A stretch of DNA of 64,000 nt from an uncultured Pseudomonadota bacterium (lineage in GTDB: Bacteria > Pseudomonadota > Gammaproteobacteria > Methylococcales > Methylomonadaceae): the NCBI GenBank assembly GCA_903867225.1, contig CAIPQN010000012.1:20909-84908 (forward strand), given 5' to 3'. This document shows, in pieces, positions 26,978 through 37,342 of this stretch. Both the position numbers and the translations under genes were made by a program. Under the pieces are notes generated by a model that was not told where the DNA came from, ran no database searches, and saw only the letters and a program-made list of their open reading frames with translations. Numbering within the stretch: position 1 is the stretch's first letter; each line of letters starts with the position of its first letter.

Positions 26978-29152
26978 GTGAAAAAGCAAGCTCCTGTTAT
27001 TCTTGACTTCGATTCAGTAAAAGTCGCCGCTGCACAGCATCATAATCCTTTTTCTGTGCTAGGTCGTCACCCGAAAAACAATAAAATTCACGTTAGACTG
27101 TATTTGCCTTACGCAGAGACCGTCCATTTTACACACGACAATGTTGCAATTCCGCGAATTACTGGCACTGATTTTTTTGAATACATTGCAAAAAAAGGAG
27201 AGTTGCCACCACATTACCGAATTTCATGGTTAGACAAAGACGGTTATACGCACGAAAGTTATGATCCGTATGACTTTGGTGTGCAGTTGCCTGAATTTGA
27301 TTTACATTTATTTGGTGAAGGAAAGCATTGGCACATTTACCAAAAACTCGGCGCACATTTGCACACAGCAGATGGCATTAAAGGCGTATTGTTTGCAGTT
27401 TGGGCTCCAAATGCAGGACGAGTCAGCGTTATTGGCGATTTCAATCGTTGGGATGGACGTTGTCATCCAATGCGAAGTTTAGGCGGTGGTGGTGTGTGGG
27501 AATTATTTATTCCAGAACTTGCTGAAGGCTGTGTTTATAAATTTGAATTATTGAATCGCGCTAGCGGTGAAGTGTTGGTTAAAACAGATCCTTACGGTCA
27601 ACAATTTGAATATCGTCCAGATACTGCCGCGCAAGTTGTTAATCCTGCAAATTATGAATGGAGCGATACTTCTTGGATGCAAAAACGTACTCAATTCGAC
27701 TGGTTACATCAGCCCATGTCGATTTACGAAGTGCATTTGGGGTCGTGGAAACGTGACGAACACGGAAAATTTTTAAATTATCGTGAACTTGCAGCACAGT
27801 TGGTCGAATACGTTAAAGGATTAGGTTTTACGCACATCGAATTGCTGCCAATTACTGAGCATCCGCTTGATGATTCTTGGGGTTATCAAACGACGGGCTA
27901 TTTTGCACCGACAAGTCGTTTTGGTTCGGTAGATGATTTCCGTTATTTCATTGATTGCTGTCATCAAAATAACATTGGCGTGATTCTCGATTGGGTTCCC
28001 GCACATTTTCCGAAAGATAGTTTTGCTTTGGCGCGTTTTGACGGCAGCGCATTATATGAACACGAAGATCCGCGCAAAGGTGAACATCGCGATTGGGGAA
28101 CGTTAATTTACAATTTCGGGCGAAATGAAGTTCGGAACTTTTTGCTTTCAAGCGCAGTCTTTTGGTTGGAAGAATTTCATCTTGATGGTTTGCGTGTCGA
28201 TGCGGTTGCGTCGATGTTGTATTTAGATTATTCACGCGAAGCTGATGATTGGGTGCCGAATTGTTACGGCGGCAATGAAAATTTAGAAGCGATTGAATTT
28301 TTGCGTGAACTCAACACCATTACGCATCAGCAATGCCCTGGTACGGTTATTATGGCGGAAGAATCTACGTCATGGCCGCAAGTCACACGTCCAACGTGGG
28401 CAGGGGGTCTAGGTTTTTCAATGAAATGGAATATGGGTTGGATGCACGATATTTTGGAATATATGCAGCAGGATTCCATTCATCGTCAATATCATCACAA
28501 TCAACTCACTTTCGGAATGTTGTATGCGTTTAGTGAAAACTTCACGCTACCGTTCTCACACGATGAAGTCGTTCACGGCAAAGGTTCGATGTTAAATAAA
28601 ATGCCAGGTGACGAATGGCAACGGTTTGCGAATTTGCGTTTACTTTATACATTTATGTTCGCGTATCCAGGCAAAAAATTACTGTTCATGGGCAATGAAT
28701 TTGGTCAAGGCACGGAATGGAATTTCAGAAAAGATTTAGATTGGTATGTTTTGGAATATCCACATCATCAAGGTTTGCAAACATTGGTGAAAGATTTAAA
28801 TAATTTATACACCAGCGAACCTGCGTTATATCAACATGATTTTGAACAACGCGGTTTTGATTGGATTGATTGTCACGATGTACAAAAATCTATTTTGTGT
28901 TTCCAGCGTAATCACGGGCAAGAGCATTTAGTTATTGTGTTAAATTTCACACCTGTTGTGCGTGAAAATTATCGTGTTGGCGTGCCATTAAATGGTACTT
29001 ATCGAGAAATCTTCAATTCTGATTCTAAGTATTATTCTGGGGAAAATATCGGTAATGGTGTGATTCAAACAGAAGATGAACCGTGGATGAATCAATTAAA
29101 TTCAGTTGTTTTAACGCTGCCACCTTTGGGCGCAGTCATTTTAAAAATTTAG
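26978..29152 (+). CDS. glgB: 1,4-alpha-glucan branching enzyme
   Basis: GlgB makes the alpha-1,6 branches of glycogen. I use a GTG start at 26978 (about 724 residues, as in E. coli 728), with TGAGG nine bases upstream; the longer frame from 26885 would run through the divergent promoter region. An N-terminal CBM48-type region ([12 protein letters not shown]) is followed by the second carbohydrate-binding segment ([25 protein letters not shown]). A GH13 barrel has the nucleophile Asp in [15 protein letters not shown], the acid/base Glu in [10 protein letters not shown] and the third Asp in [16 protein letters not shown]-terminal beta domain closes the protein. glgA follows 37 bases downstream in the same direction. 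Confidence 0.97.
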   Translation: MKKQAPVILDFDSVKVAAAQHHNPFSVLGRHPKNNKIHVRLYLPYAETVHFTHDNVAIPRITGTDFFEYIAKKGELPPHYRISWLDKDGYTHESYDPYDFGVQLPEFDLHLFGEGKHWHIYQKLGAHLHTADGIKGVLFAVWAPNAGRVSVIGDFNRWDGRCHPMRSLGGGGVWELFIPELAEGCVYKFELLNRASGEVLVKTDPYGQQFEYRPDTAAQVVNPANYEWSDTSWMQKRTQFDWLHQPMSIYEVHLGSWKRDEHGKFLNYRELAAQLVEYVKGLGFTHIELLPITEHPLDDSWGYQTTGYFAPTSRFGSVDDFRYFIDCCHQNNIGVILDWVPAHFPKDSFALARFDGSALYEHEDPRKGEHRDWGTLIYNFGRNEVRNFLLSSAVFWLEEFHLDGLRVDAVASMLYLDYSREADDWVPNCYGGNENLEAIEFLRELNTITHQQCPGTVIMAEESTSWPQVTRPTWAGGLGFSMKWNMGWMHDILEYMQQDSIHRQYHHNQLTFGMLYAFSENFTLPFSHDEVVHGKGSMLNKMPGDEWQRFANLRLLYTFMFAYPGKKLLFMGNEFGQGTEWNFRKDLDWYVLEYPHHQGLQTLVKDLNNLYTSEPALYQHDFEQRGFDWIDCHDVQKSILCFQRNHGQEHLVIVLNFTPVVRENYRVGVPLNGTYREIFNSDSKYYSGENIGNGVIQTEDEPWMNQLNSVVLTLPPLGAVILKI

Positions 29153-29189
29153 TTTATTGCTAAATTAGGTAATTTAGAAGCTACGCATT

Positions 29190-30623
29190 ATGAAAAAAAT
29201 TCTTTTTGTCACGAGTGAAGTTCATCCATTGATTAAAACGGGCGGATTAGCCGATGTATCAAATAGCTTACCGAAAGCCTTAGTTTCATTAGGTCAAGAG
29301 GTACGCGTTATTGTGCCGAATTATAAGGCTTTGAAACTAGATCAAACGCCTAATGTCATTGCATTATTTCGGGTTGGTCGCCATACAGTGCAATTATTAG
29401 AGATGACCTTACCAAACAGCAATGTCGTCGTTTGGTTAGTTGATTGCCCTGAGTATTTTGGTATGGAGGGTAATCCTTATGTTGATTCAGAAGGGAATTC
29501 TTATCGTAATAATCCCGAAAGATTTGCACTATTTTGTCGGGTAGCCATTGAAGCGGCTATGGATCGCATCAATTTGAATTGGAAAGCCGATATTGTGCAT
29601 TGTAACGATTGGCAAACGGGTTTAGTTCCCGCATTGTTATCGCTCGAATACAGATGTCCACCAACCGTTTTTACGATTCATAATTTAGCTTATCAAGGTT
29701 TGTTTAATGGATTAACGGCGGCGATGTTGCAGTTGCCGAGTCAATTACTTTCACCTGATGGGCTAGAGTTTCACGGTATGATTTCGTTTATTAAAGGCGG
29801 AATTGTGTACGCAGATAAAATTACTACCGTAAGTCCAACTTATGCAAAAGATATTCAAACCGCAGAATTGGGTTATGGTTTAGAAGGTTTGTTGGTTTAT
29901 CGTGATGAAGATTTGACTGGCATTATTAACGGTGTCGATGATGATTGGAATCCTGAAAACGATTCACTCATTACTAAAAATTATAGTGCATCTTCACTGA
30001 ATGATAAGGTCGCGAATAAAACGGCTTTACAGGCACGATTAAATTTACCCGCCGATGAAAAAGTTTTTGTACTGGGTTTGATTAGTCGATTGGTTGAGCA
30101 AAAAGGCATTGATATGCTTTTGGATTGTTTGCCTGAATTACTGACGTTACCAATTCAAATCGTTTTGCTGGGTTCAGGCGATAAAGATTTTGAACAACAG
30201 TTGCAACAATTTGCAGCGGCATATCCACATAAAATGGCGTTAACGTTGGGTTATAACGAAACATTAGCGCATTTGATTGAAGCGGGCGCAGATGTATTTT
30301 TGATGCCGTCACGTTTTGAACCTTGTGGTTTAAATCAAATGTACAGCCAGTCTTATGGCACGCTGCCTATTGTTCGGAATACAGGTGGATTAGCAGATAC
30401 GGTTGTGGATACGTTGCCAGAAACGATTGAAGATTGTACTGCAACGGGGTTTGTATTTAACGACGCACACGCTGGAACATTTTTGGAAGCAATTAAACGC
30501 GCCACGCTTTTATATAGTTTTCCAGACGTTTGGCGGCAATTACAAATAAACGCGATGCGGCGTGATTTTTCATGGCAAAACAGCGCGGCACAGTATTTAG
30601 CGTTGTACGAAAGTATTGAATGA
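29190..30623 (+). CDS. glgA: Glycogen synthase (ADP-glucose type)
   Basis: GlgA extends glycogen chains from ADP-glucose. It is a 477-residue GT5 enzyme of GT-B fold. The N-terminus has the hallmark KTGGLADVSNSLPKAL (the KTGGL loop binding ADP-glucose). Further blocks are HCNDWQTGLVPALL, TIHNLAYQG, YGLEGLL and GIINGVDDDWNP. In the C-terminal domain, LISRLVEQKGIDML and MPSRFEPCGLNQMYSQSYGTLPIVRNTGGLADTV carry the catalytic Glu and the E-X7-E region. Length equals E. coli GlgA. It ends at a hairpin terminator (30636-30666). Confidence 0.97.
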   Translation: MKKILFVTSEVHPLIKTGGLADVSNSLPKALVSLGQEVRVIVPNYKALKLDQTPNVIALFRVGRHTVQLLEMTLPNSNVVVWLVDCPEYFGMEGNPYVDSEGNSYRNNPERFALFCRVAIEAAMDRINLNWKADIVHCNDWQTGLVPALLSLEYRCPPTVFTIHNLAYQGLFNGLTAAMLQLPSQLLSPDGLEFHGMISFIKGGIVYADKITTVSPTYAKDIQTAELGYGLEGLLVYRDEDLTGIINGVDDDWNPENDSLITKNYSASSLNDKVANKTALQARLNLPADEKVFVLGLISRLVEQKGIDMLLDCLPELLTLPIQIVLLGSGDKDFEQQLQQFAAAYPHKMALTLGYNETLAHLIEAGADVFLMPSRFEPCGLNQMYSQSYGTLPIVRNTGGLADTVVDTLPETIEDCTATGFVFNDAHAGTFLEAIKRATLLYSFPDVWRQLQINAMRRDFSWQNSAAQYLALYESIE

Positions 30624-30632
30624 TTTTTCCAA

Positions 30633-31460
30633 TTAAATAATTGGCGGCTGCTTGTCGCCAATTATTTTTACTTTTACTACGTTACCGATTTTCAATTCCC
30701 CGCACTGATTGTGCAGCGCATTTTGTCCAAAATAAATTTTATTTTGCCATTTACGCAAGCGATTCAATGTCGTTAAAGGTTCTTTTTCTACTTTCGCAGT
30801 TTCAGGATTTATCGCAGGAACGGAGCAGCGCGAACATGGTTTTGGCAAACGAAAATCAATGTTGCCAATTTGAATTTCGCGCCATGAATCTTCAGCGTAA
30901 GCGTCACAACCTGAAATTACTAAATTTGGACGAAATCTTGCCATTTCAACGGGCATTTCTAAATGGGAATTCAATGAATTTAACGAATTTTCAGACACAA
31001 TCAAAAATGGAAAACCATCAGCAAATGCCACACGGTCAACCTCAGTTGCATAATTCAAATCCACGCCCCGTTTGGTTTCGAGTGGCAAATAAACCAATCG
31101 ACATGATATTTCTAAAACCTCGCTAAACCACGCATCGACTTCATTTGAAACGTGTTGCGCGGCACAGCAATCTTTCCAAACAGTGCTTTGAATAATTTCA
31201 CTGCTATATGATTCGAGTGGCAACGTAAAATTTGAAAAATTCGGTGCGGATAAAATCAATTCTGAATCAGTCAAACGGGTTTGAATCAACGCCATTTTTG
31301 GCAAACGACGTTGACTTAAAAATTGCCCATTTTCGTCAATTAACATCCATTGCCGATCATATTTCAAACCTGTTTCAACCACGTCCCATTGTGAAACGCG
31401 AATGCCAGCCAAGGATTTCACAGGGTAAATAAAAATATCACTCAAAATAAATGCGTTCAT
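30633..31460 (-). CDS. MOSC domain protein (YcbX/mARC-like)
   Basis: This 275-residue protein pairs an N-terminal MOSC_N beta-barrel (about 1-125; FIYPVKSLAGIRVSQW.V.ETGLKYDRQWMLID) with a C-terminal MOSC domain (MARFRPNLVISGCDAYAEDSW, CSRCSVPAINPET, FGQNALHNQCGELKIGN). MOSC proteins bind molybdenum cofactor through a conserved cysteine, here in the CSRC pair, and YcbX reduces N-hydroxylated bases. No ferredoxin domain is fused, so electrons must come from elsewhere. Its last codons overlap the terminator of the convergent glgA. The gene is eight bases downstream of the YgfX-like gene, so the three minus-strand genes from 32456 likely share a transcript. Confidence 0.9.
   Translation of the reverse strand: MNAFILSDIFIYPVKSLAGIRVSQWDVVETGLKYDRQWMLIDENGQFLSQRRLPKMALIQTRLTDSELILSAPNFSNFTLPLESYSSEIIQSTVWKDCCAAQHVSNEVDAWFSEVLEISCRLVYLPLETKRGVDLNYATEVDRVAFADGFPFLIVSENSLNSLNSHLEMPVEMARFRPNLVISGCDAYAEDSWREIQIGNIDFRLPKPCSRCSVPAINPETAKVEKEPLTTLNRLRKWQNKIYFGQNALHNQCGELKIGNVVKVKIIGDKQPPII
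30636..30669. terminator. Terminator of glgB-glgA
   Basis: An 11-bp stem (AATAATTGGCG / CGCCAATTATT) with a 9-base loop is followed by TTT and further T-rich sequence. It overlaps the 3' end of the convergent MOSC gene. Confidence 0.8.
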
Positions 31461-31467
31461 AAAAATC

Positions 31468-31878
31468 TCACCGATAAGTTTTCAAGGTAACTATCAATTG
31501 TCGATAGTCGTTGATGCTTGGAAGAAGCGCATCGTTAAAAATGATGCGATAGAATTTTTGGTCATTCATTTGATAATGTAAAAAGATGAACATTTTAGAA
31601 ATAACCGTTGACGGCAAAATTTCAATTGAATGAATGGAATTTGACTCGATAATTTGCCAAGCGTTTTCATCGTCATAATACAATCGCCAATTTTCATGAA
31701 CGAATCGTTTTAACGTGAACCATCCGTGCAACAAAATAAATGTGGATAAAATCAGTTGAATGATGAGTTGCAAGGCATTTAAAAATGCCGCAATTAACGC
31801 TAAAACATAAACGACTACCAACAAGCAAATAAGCCATTTAGATGCGGTAAATTGCCACGAATATGATGATGTTTTCAT
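31468..31878 (-). CDS. Small inner-membrane protein, YgfX-like
   Basis: This 136-residue protein starts at an ATG that overlaps the stop of the upstream lipoprotein gene (ATGA), so the two are translationally coupled. Two adjacent membrane helices (about 14-50: LICLLVVVYVLALIAAF and LQLIIQLILSTFILLHGW) are followed by a soluble part of about 80 residues. The pattern after the helices (W.L..D...W.I ... VISKMFIFLHYQM..QKFYRIIFNDALLPSINDYRQLIVTL) resembles the YgfX/CptA-type family. In E. coli ygfX partners sdhE; no sdhE is seen here. The family call is by pattern only. Confidence 0.55.
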   Translation of the reverse strand: MKTSSYSWQFTASKWLICLLVVVYVLALIAAFLNALQLIIQLILSTFILLHGWFTLKRFVHENWRLYYDDENAWQIIESNSIHSIEILPSTVISKMFIFLHYQMNDQKFYRIIFNDALLPSINDYRQLIVTLKTYR

Positions 31879-32456
31879 CGCAAACCACACGCCCCTAATT
31901 GTCGTTCAAATTGTTGAGCGCGTTGTGCAACGGTGTTTGAAATTTGCAGCAACCACGGTTTTTGATTATAGGATTCCTTTCTAAATCCGCCATGACCTTC
32001 ATGATAAGCAAGATACAAATTGCGAGCATCAGTTTTGGCAATTCCCAGTTTTTTATAACTGATTTGAGAATACCAACCAATAAAATCACAGGCATCAGAA
32101 AATTTGTCACGTTGCGCTGAACTGTTGCCACTTTTACGTTGATAATCGTCCCATGTTTCGTCTTTTGCTTGTGGATAACCGTAAGCGGTACTGCCACCAA
32201 AACCTAACCATGAAAAGAATCCACTTGGCGGCGCAGCATCAGCAACAAAATGCGATTCTTGGTGCATAATCGCCATTTGCACTGGCACGGGAACACCCCA
32301 TTTTTTGTACGTTGCGTTGCTGGCGTTATACCAATTATGTTTTTGTTTAAAAATCGCGCACAAATTTTCGGTATTACGCGGTGTAGTTGGAATGCTGCTA
32401 CAAGCCGTTAACAAATAGGTAATCAGGCTTAAAATTAAAATTGAGATTTTGGACAT
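31875..32456 (-). CDS. Lytic transglycosylase-like lipoprotein (SLT fold)
   Basis: This 193-residue protein starts at 32456 with a lipoprotein signal (ILILSLITYLLTACSS; lipobox LTAC). The mature part resembles an SLT-type transglycosylase: VPVPVQMAIMHQESHF carries the catalytic Glu in HQES, followed by YGYPQAKDETWDDYQ, which is the usual 'G..Q....TW..Y' block, and later YLAYHEGHGGF. Such enzymes cut peptidoglycan glycan strands from the inner face of the outer membrane. The in-frame start at 32561 would lie across trpC's 5' end and is unlikely. It is the first gene in a coupled set with the YgfX-like and MOSC genes, and is divergent from trpC. Confidence 0.8.
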   Translation of the reverse strand: MSKISILILSLITYLLTACSSIPTTPRNTENLCAIFKQKHNWYNASNATYKKWGVPVPVQMAIMHQESHFVADAAPPSGFFSWLGFGGSTAYGYPQAKDETWDDYQRKSGNSSAQRDKFSDACDFIGWYSQISYKKLGIAKTDARNLYLAYHEGHGGFRKESYNQKPWLLQISNTVAQRAQQFERQLGACGLR

Positions 32457-32552
32457 TCGATTCAGAAGTAAAAATAAAAAAACGCGCGACGATGCTTTCA
32501 GCGCAATGCTGATAAAATACCACTTTTCTAAATCTAACTCTTCAAAATTAAC

Positions 32553-33353
32553 ATGACCCACATTCCTGATATTTTAAAAACTATTCTTTCCAAAAAAGAA
32601 GAAGAAGTCGCCCGTCGCCGCATACAAACACCGATTGAATTGCTGCAAGACATCGCTACAGGTGTTGAAAAACCACGCGGTTTTTATGCCGCGCTGCAAC
32701 GTAAAGCATCACTGAAACAACCAGCCATCATTGCTGAAATCAAAAAAGCATCGCCTAGCCAAGGCGTAATTCGTGAAAATTTTCAACCACTCAATATCGC
32801 CCAAGATTACGCCATGAATGGCGCAACGTGTTTATCTGTTTTGACAGATAAAGATTTTTTTCAAGGTTCAGAAGCCTATTTGCAAATGGTGCATGACCGT
32901 TGTCCGCTGCCTGTTTTGCGTAAAGATTTTATGATTGACGCTTATCAAATTCATGAAGCAAGAGCGTTAGGAGCAGATTGTATTTTGTTAATTGTTGCTG
33001 CGTTGGACGATGCAAAATTGCATGAATTATCAGATGTTGCGACGCAATTAGGCATGGATATTTTGGTAGAAGTTCATGACGCAGACGAATTGCAACGTGC
33101 GTTAACACTTGATACAAAATTGATTGGCATCAATAACCGTAATTTGCGGACGTTTGAAACGAATTTACAAACCACGCTGACGTTAAAAAATGCGATTCCT
33201 GCTGATCGTTTAGTGATTACGGAAAGCGGCATTCATACTCGTGACGATGTGGAATTGATGTTGACGAATGATGTTTATACGTTTTTGGTGGGCGAAGCGT
33301 TTATGCGCGTGGAAAAATCGGGGCAAAAAATGCGCGAATTATTCGCGTTGTAA
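32553..33353 (+). CDS. trpC: Indole-3-glycerol phosphate synthase
   Basis: TrpC closes the indole ring in tryptophan synthesis, converting 1-(o-carboxyphenylamino)-1-deoxyribulose 5-phosphate. The 266-residue TIM barrel has [17 protein letters not shown] at the N-terminal phosphate/catalytic site, [26 protein letters not shown], the catalytic Glu/Asn region [13 protein letters not shown] and ITESGI. It is monofunctional (no TrpF domain). It stands alone as a plus-strand gene with a terminator after it; the other trp genes are not in the window. Confidence 0.97.
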   Translation: MTHIPDILKTILSKKEEEVARRRIQTPIELLQDIATGVEKPRGFYAALQRKASLKQPAIIAEIKKASPSQGVIRENFQPLNIAQDYAMNGATCLSVLTDKDFFQGSEAYLQMVHDRCPLPVLRKDFMIDAYQIHEARALGADCILLIVAALDDAKLHELSDVATQLGMDILVEVHDADELQRALTLDTKLIGINNRNLRTFETNLQTTLTLKNAIPADRLVITESGIHTRDDVELMLTNDVYTFLVGEAFMRVEKSGQKMRELFAL

Positions 33354-33356
33354 CAT

Positions 33357-33385
33357 TTTTGGGCGGATGTTAAATCCGCCCAAAA
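33357..33385. terminator. Bidirectional terminator between trpC and nadC
   Basis: A perfect 12-bp stem (TTTTGGGCGGAT / ATCCGCCCAAAA) with a 5-base loop lies between the convergent genes. The A/T arms provide a T-run for both directions. Confidence 0.85.
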
Positions 33386-33387
33386 CT

Positions 33388-34212
33388 TCACGATACCAAT
33401 TGAATTCGCATTGATAAATCGATTGCTTGAACATTTTTAGTCAATGCGCCAATCGAAATAAAATCGACCCCTGTTTCGGCAACAGCACGAATCGTTGTTA
33501 AATCGATATTTCCAGATGCTTCTAATTCTGCCTTTCCAGCAGTTAATTTCACTGCTTGGCGCAAATCGTCTAACGTAAAATTATCCAGCATAATTCGATT
33601 CGGTTTAGCGTTAAGAGCTTGCTTAAGTTCTGCTAAATTTTCAACTTCAACTTCAATCGGCGCGTTACTTTGTTCTCGTGCAATTTGCACCGCATTTGCA
33701 ATCGAATTCGCTGCCATAATGTGATTTTCTTTGATTAACACGCCATCAAATAAACCAATGCGATGATTAAAGCATCCACCGCATTTTACGGCGTATTTTT
33801 GGGCAACACGCAAACCAGGAATTGTTTTGCGTGTGTCCAAAATTTTGCAGTTTGTGCCTTGAACGGCTTCGGCATATTGGTGTGAAATCGTCGCTGTCGC
33901 TGATAAAGTTTGAAGCAAATTCATTGCGGTTCTTTCACCCGTCAATAATGCGCGAGCTAATCCCGACAATGTGCAAATTTTGGTATTTGCAGCGATGTTT
34001 TCACCTTCTGCAACGTGCCAATCAATGATCACGTTTGCATCTAAATGTTTAAAAACAGCGTCGAACCATTCACGCCCACATAAAACCATTGATTCACGCG
34101 TTAATAATTCAGCGGTGGCGCGTCGATGTTCAGGAATAATCGCAGCTGTAATATCACCGTCGCCTAAATCTTCTTCTAAAAAAGGTAAAATGTTTATTGT
34201 GTTCATCGTCAT
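33388..34212 (-). CDS. nadC: Quinolinate (nicotinate-nucleotide) phosphoribosyltransferase
   Basis: NadC converts quinolinate and PRPP to nicotinate mononucleotide in de novo NAD synthesis. The 274-residue protein has the N-terminal EEDLGDGDIT, GERTAMNLLQTLSATAT, LDTRKTIPGLRVAQKYAVKCGGCFNHRIGLFDGVLIKENHI, and the C-terminal glycine-rich ASGNIDLTTIRAVAETGVDFISIGALT. Either ATG (34212 or 34206) could be used; the second gives a typical family N-terminus. It is three bases downstream of the dynamin-like gene, on the same strand. Confidence 0.96.
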   Translation of the reverse strand: MTMNTINILPFLEEDLGDGDITAAIIPEHRRATAELLTRESMVLCGREWFDAVFKHLDANVIIDWHVAEGENIAANTKICTLSGLARALLTGERTAMNLLQTLSATATISHQYAEAVQGTNCKILDTRKTIPGLRVAQKYAVKCGGCFNHRIGLFDGVLIKENHIMAANSIANAVQIAREQSNAPIEVEVENLAELKQALNAKPNRIMLDNFTLDDLRQAVKLTAGKAELEASGNIDLTTIRAVAETGVDFISIGALTKNVQAIDLSMRIQLVS

Positions 34213-34215
34213 TTT

Positions 34216-36555
34216 TTAAAACACGTTGCTATAACTATCGCGGACTTCTTTTAATTCCAACGCCAACTCACGACGAATTTGAAAATCACGGCGCGTATGA
34301 GCGATGTTGTATGGAATTAGCGGATTACGTTCATATTTCACAGCGGTGCGAATAATACCAATCCATTGTCTGTCGTTGTCTTCCATTTCTTTGAAACGAT
34401 TGCGAATGCGTTCAAGTTCTTGATTGCAATAAGTAATGAATCCCGCCGCGTAAAATACGCTGTTTTTCAAATAATCCTGCAATGCGGCTAAATCGCCGTT
34501 AATTTCTTCCACGACTTGTTCAAAATTGGTTGGTTCAAAGGCTTTTTCAGGTTCTTTTATTGCTGGCGTTACGATTTCGGTTATGGCTGTTTCAACAATG
34601 GCTTTTGCGGCATTTCGTCCGCGACCAGCAGGAACGGTTTTATTCAAAACAGCCCACAAACCATAACGCAAATAATGGGTTAAACCGCCTTCTTGTTTGG
34701 TTTTATCGACACCTTGATAGAACGCTTCTAAGGTTTTAATTTCAGCGGCACGTTCACTTAATAAACGGTCACGCGCTTGCAATGGTTTAGCAATAAACGC
34801 TTCCACCGCAACACGCCCAAATCGCAAAAATAACACCTGAAAACCGTGTCGAATTCGTGCTTGTTCGATGCCTTCATCTAAATGGGAATGTAACAACGTG
34901 CGACGAACTTCTTCGGTTTCCCAAAGTAATTCTTGGATTTTTCGCACAATGCCATCAATCAACGCTTGCAACGCTTGCGCGAGTTGGTCGGTCAATTCTG
35001 TTTCAAATTTCTTTTGAATTTCACGGAATAATTCTTCGCGAATTTTGTAATTTCCTTCGCGTGGATCAGGCATCGAAAGTGTGCCGCCAGCAGTGTAAAT
35101 CCGTTTTAATTCGTCGGGTTGCGCGGTGATTAAATTCGACAATAACGCTTCAATTTTTTGATCGTAAGCAGAGCGTAATGCGGCGAGTTCTTCATGTTCA
35201 GCACCTAAAGCATCAGCTTCTTTTCGTCCTTGAATACTTTCGGCGTACCACATATCAAAATCTTTTTTGATTCGTTGCCATTCGCGTCCCCACCATTGAT
35301 TAAATTCTTTGCCCAGTAAATCATCTTCTTGACGATCATTTTCAGCGATTGTGCCGTAAATTGGTTCGAGTTTGCTTAAAATTTCAGTTGCCAATTGACG
35401 TGTGGTATTCACTAGCGAATCACAACGTTTTTGTAAAACGCCCGAGCGTTCGTTGTCGATATAAAAATTCACGGCATCTTTCAACGCATTCATTCCATCG
35501 GGAATACCCAATTTTTTCAGCTTATTTTTATCATCGGCACTTTTTGAACGACGCAGTGTGTCATCGGTTGGAATACCAAATTCAACCAAATGTGAACGCG
35601 CACAAACGGGTAATAATCGGCGTTCTGGAACGTTTGCCCAAAATGTTTTGTGTTTCGCGAGCGTGTCACGAAAATCAATTTGATCGTCCATCGCGTCGGC
35701 TTGCGTCAACACAACAAACACTTTATCCGATACTCGCAAACTGGGGTCTTCTGCATCTGCAACTAACAACATTTCCTTTTCAGGACCTGTAATTGACGGT
35801 TGTTTCATTTCTTTGGCATAAATAATCGCGTCACAATTTCTCAAACGATCAACCGCTTGTTCAGCGTGCATCAAAATGCCTGAATTAAAACCTGGGACAT
35901 CGTGAAAAATAATGTCGCGGTCACTTCGTAAACGCACAGTTTTTAATTGAATCCGTTTAATCGCAAGTGCTTGAGCGCGATTTTTGAAAATCGCCGATTG
36001 CAACAATTCGCTGATTTCACCAATGTCTAAGAAACTTTGTTTGAAGCCATTTTTTAATTTAGTGAATTCATAAATTTGATTAAGATTTTTTTCGGTATCG
36101 TTAAAATCTTCTTGGATTTCTTTTTTTTCTTTATCACTCAACAACGCGCCAGCCAAAGCATCTTGACGTTGTTTTTGCAAAGTCGCAATTTCTTCACGAC
36201 TGTAATACTGAATCGAAAGTAATTGGTCTTGCTCGGTTTGCGCTGACCAAATTTCGGTGCTGGTAAAGGTGCAACGTTCGCGTGCAGATGGCAGAATTTC
36301 TTGCCCAAGCCACGCATTTAACAATGCACTTTTGCCCGCTTTTTCCAAACCAATCACCGCGACTTCAAACCGATTGGCGCGTAAACGTTCAAGTTGGCGA
36401 TTTAAACGGTCATGTTCATGTTCAATTTTTTGCACCATCTCAGGCGAAATATCGATGCCCGTTTTATTGCTTAATGAAATCAATTTGTCCGATAAAACCG
36501 AGGTTTTTTCTAAACGGGTGAGTTGTTTTGCACAAGTTTCTAGCCAAGTTGCCAT
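34216..36555 (-). CDS. Bacterial dynamin-like GTPase
   Basis: This 779-residue protein has a large N-terminal GTPase domain: G1 GLEKAGKS (residues 69-76), a switch I threonine in TFTST, G3 HDVPGFNSG, and G4 LTQAD (the usual TKAD has Gln for Lys). An extended helical region with coiled-coil character follows (about 390-780), including a more hydrophobic stretch (IRHGFQVLFLRFGRVAVEAFI) that may touch the membrane. This is the layout of bacterial dynamin-like proteins, which remodel or protect membranes; some act in stress or phage response. I placed the start at 36555. It is a single gene, not the usual paired set, between bioD and nadC, with no defence genes beside it. Substrate membrane and role are unknown. 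Confidence 0.85.
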   Translation of the reverse strand: MATWLETCAKQLTRLEKTSVLSDKLISLSNKTGIDISPEMVQKIEHEHDRLNRQLERLRANRFEVAVIGLEKAGKSALLNAWLGQEILPSARERCTFTSTEIWSAQTEQDQLLSIQYYSREEIATLQKQRQDALAGALLSDKEKKEIQEDFNDTEKNLNQIYEFTKLKNGFKQSFLDIGEISELLQSAIFKNRAQALAIKRIQLKTVRLRSDRDIIFHDVPGFNSGILMHAEQAVDRLRNCDAIIYAKEMKQPSITGPEKEMLLVADAEDPSLRVSDKVFVVLTQADAMDDQIDFRDTLAKHKTFWANVPERRLLPVCARSHLVEFGIPTDDTLRRSKSADDKNKLKKLGIPDGMNALKDAVNFYIDNERSGVLQKRCDSLVNTTRQLATEILSKLEPIYGTIAENDRQEDDLLGKEFNQWWGREWQRIKKDFDMWYAESIQGRKEADALGAEHEELAALRSAYDQKIEALLSNLITAQPDELKRIYTAGGTLSMPDPREGNYKIREELFREIQKKFETELTDQLAQALQALIDGIVRKIQELLWETEEVRRTLLHSHLDEGIEQARIRHGFQVLFLRFGRVAVEAFIAKPLQARDRLLSERAAEIKTLEAFYQGVDKTKQEGGLTHYLRYGLWAVLNKTVPAGRGRNAAKAIVETAITEIVTPAIKEPEKAFEPTNFEQVVEEINGDLAALQDYLKNSVFYAAGFITYCNQELERIRNRFKEMEDNDRQWIGIIRTAVKYERNPLIPYNIAHTRRDFQIRRELALELKEVRDSYSNVF

Positions 36556-36676
36556 AGCGTTTCCAGTTAAATTTTTAAACGTGTAAGTAAGTGTTATGAC
36601 GAATTCTACCACACCCCCAAAAAAGCAATATCTTCATCAAATAGCCAGCAATTTTCATTAACTGCATTGGCGATAT

Positions 36677-37339
36677 TTAATTCAAGTTTATTTCTCGCGC
36701 CAAAGCCTCAAAATTTGCCGTTTCAGAATAAGGAAAAGTACCCATTAACGGCATTTTTAAACGCGCCACCAAACTCTCAATCGTTAAATCAACACAATCA
36801 AACATTTCATCATTACAAACAGCAATCCAACCTATGCAATTTAAACCAGCATTTTTAATCGCTTCTGTCGTAAGAAGTGCGTGATTGATGCAACCCAATT
36901 TAATTGATACGACCAAAATAATCGGCACATTTAATTTTTTTGCCAAATCGGCAATTGTTTCATTTTCGTTCAGTGGGGCATACCAACCACCTGCACCTTC
37001 AACAATTAAAACATCAGCTAAATTTTGTAATGTTTGAAAATTAGTAAATACAGTTTTTAAATCAACAGGATTTTTTTTACCTGCTAAATGGGGCGAAATC
37101 GGCAATTCATAAGCAAAAGGATTTAAAAGAGAATAATCGACAAACTCTGAACCCATTTTTTGAATCGCTAAGGCATCACTATTTCGCCATTCGCCTGAAA
37201 TTTTTTCACAACCCGAAGCCACAGGTTTCATTCCAACTACAGATAAGTTTTGTTTTTTAAAATAAGCCATCAATGTCAATGTCGCCCACGTTTTTCCGAC
37301 ATTGGTGTCTGTGCCTGTGATGAAATAACTTTGTTTCAT
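36677..37339 (-). CDS. bioD: Dethiobiotin synthetase
   Basis: BioD forms the ureido ring of dethiobiotin from diaminopelargonate, CO2 and ATP, the penultimate step of biotin synthesis. The 220-residue protein has the modified P-loop YFITGTDTNVGKT, the active-site lysine region VGMKPVASGC, and VEGAGGWYAPL. It begins four bases after mtaB. No other bio gene is here, so bioABFCH must lie elsewhere. An upstream start is clear at the ATG at 37339. Confidence 0.95.
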   Translation of the reverse strand: MKQSYFITGTDTNVGKTWATLTLMAYFKKQNLSVVGMKPVASGCEKISGEWRNSDALAIQKMGSEFVDYSLLNPFAYELPISPHLAGKKNPVDLKTVFTNFQTLQNLADVLIVEGAGGWYAPLNENETIADLAKKLNVPIILVVSIKLGCINHALLTTEAIKNAGLNCIGWIAVCNDEMFDCVDLTIESLVARLKMPLMGTFPYSETANFEALAREINLN

Positions 37340-37342
37340 TGT

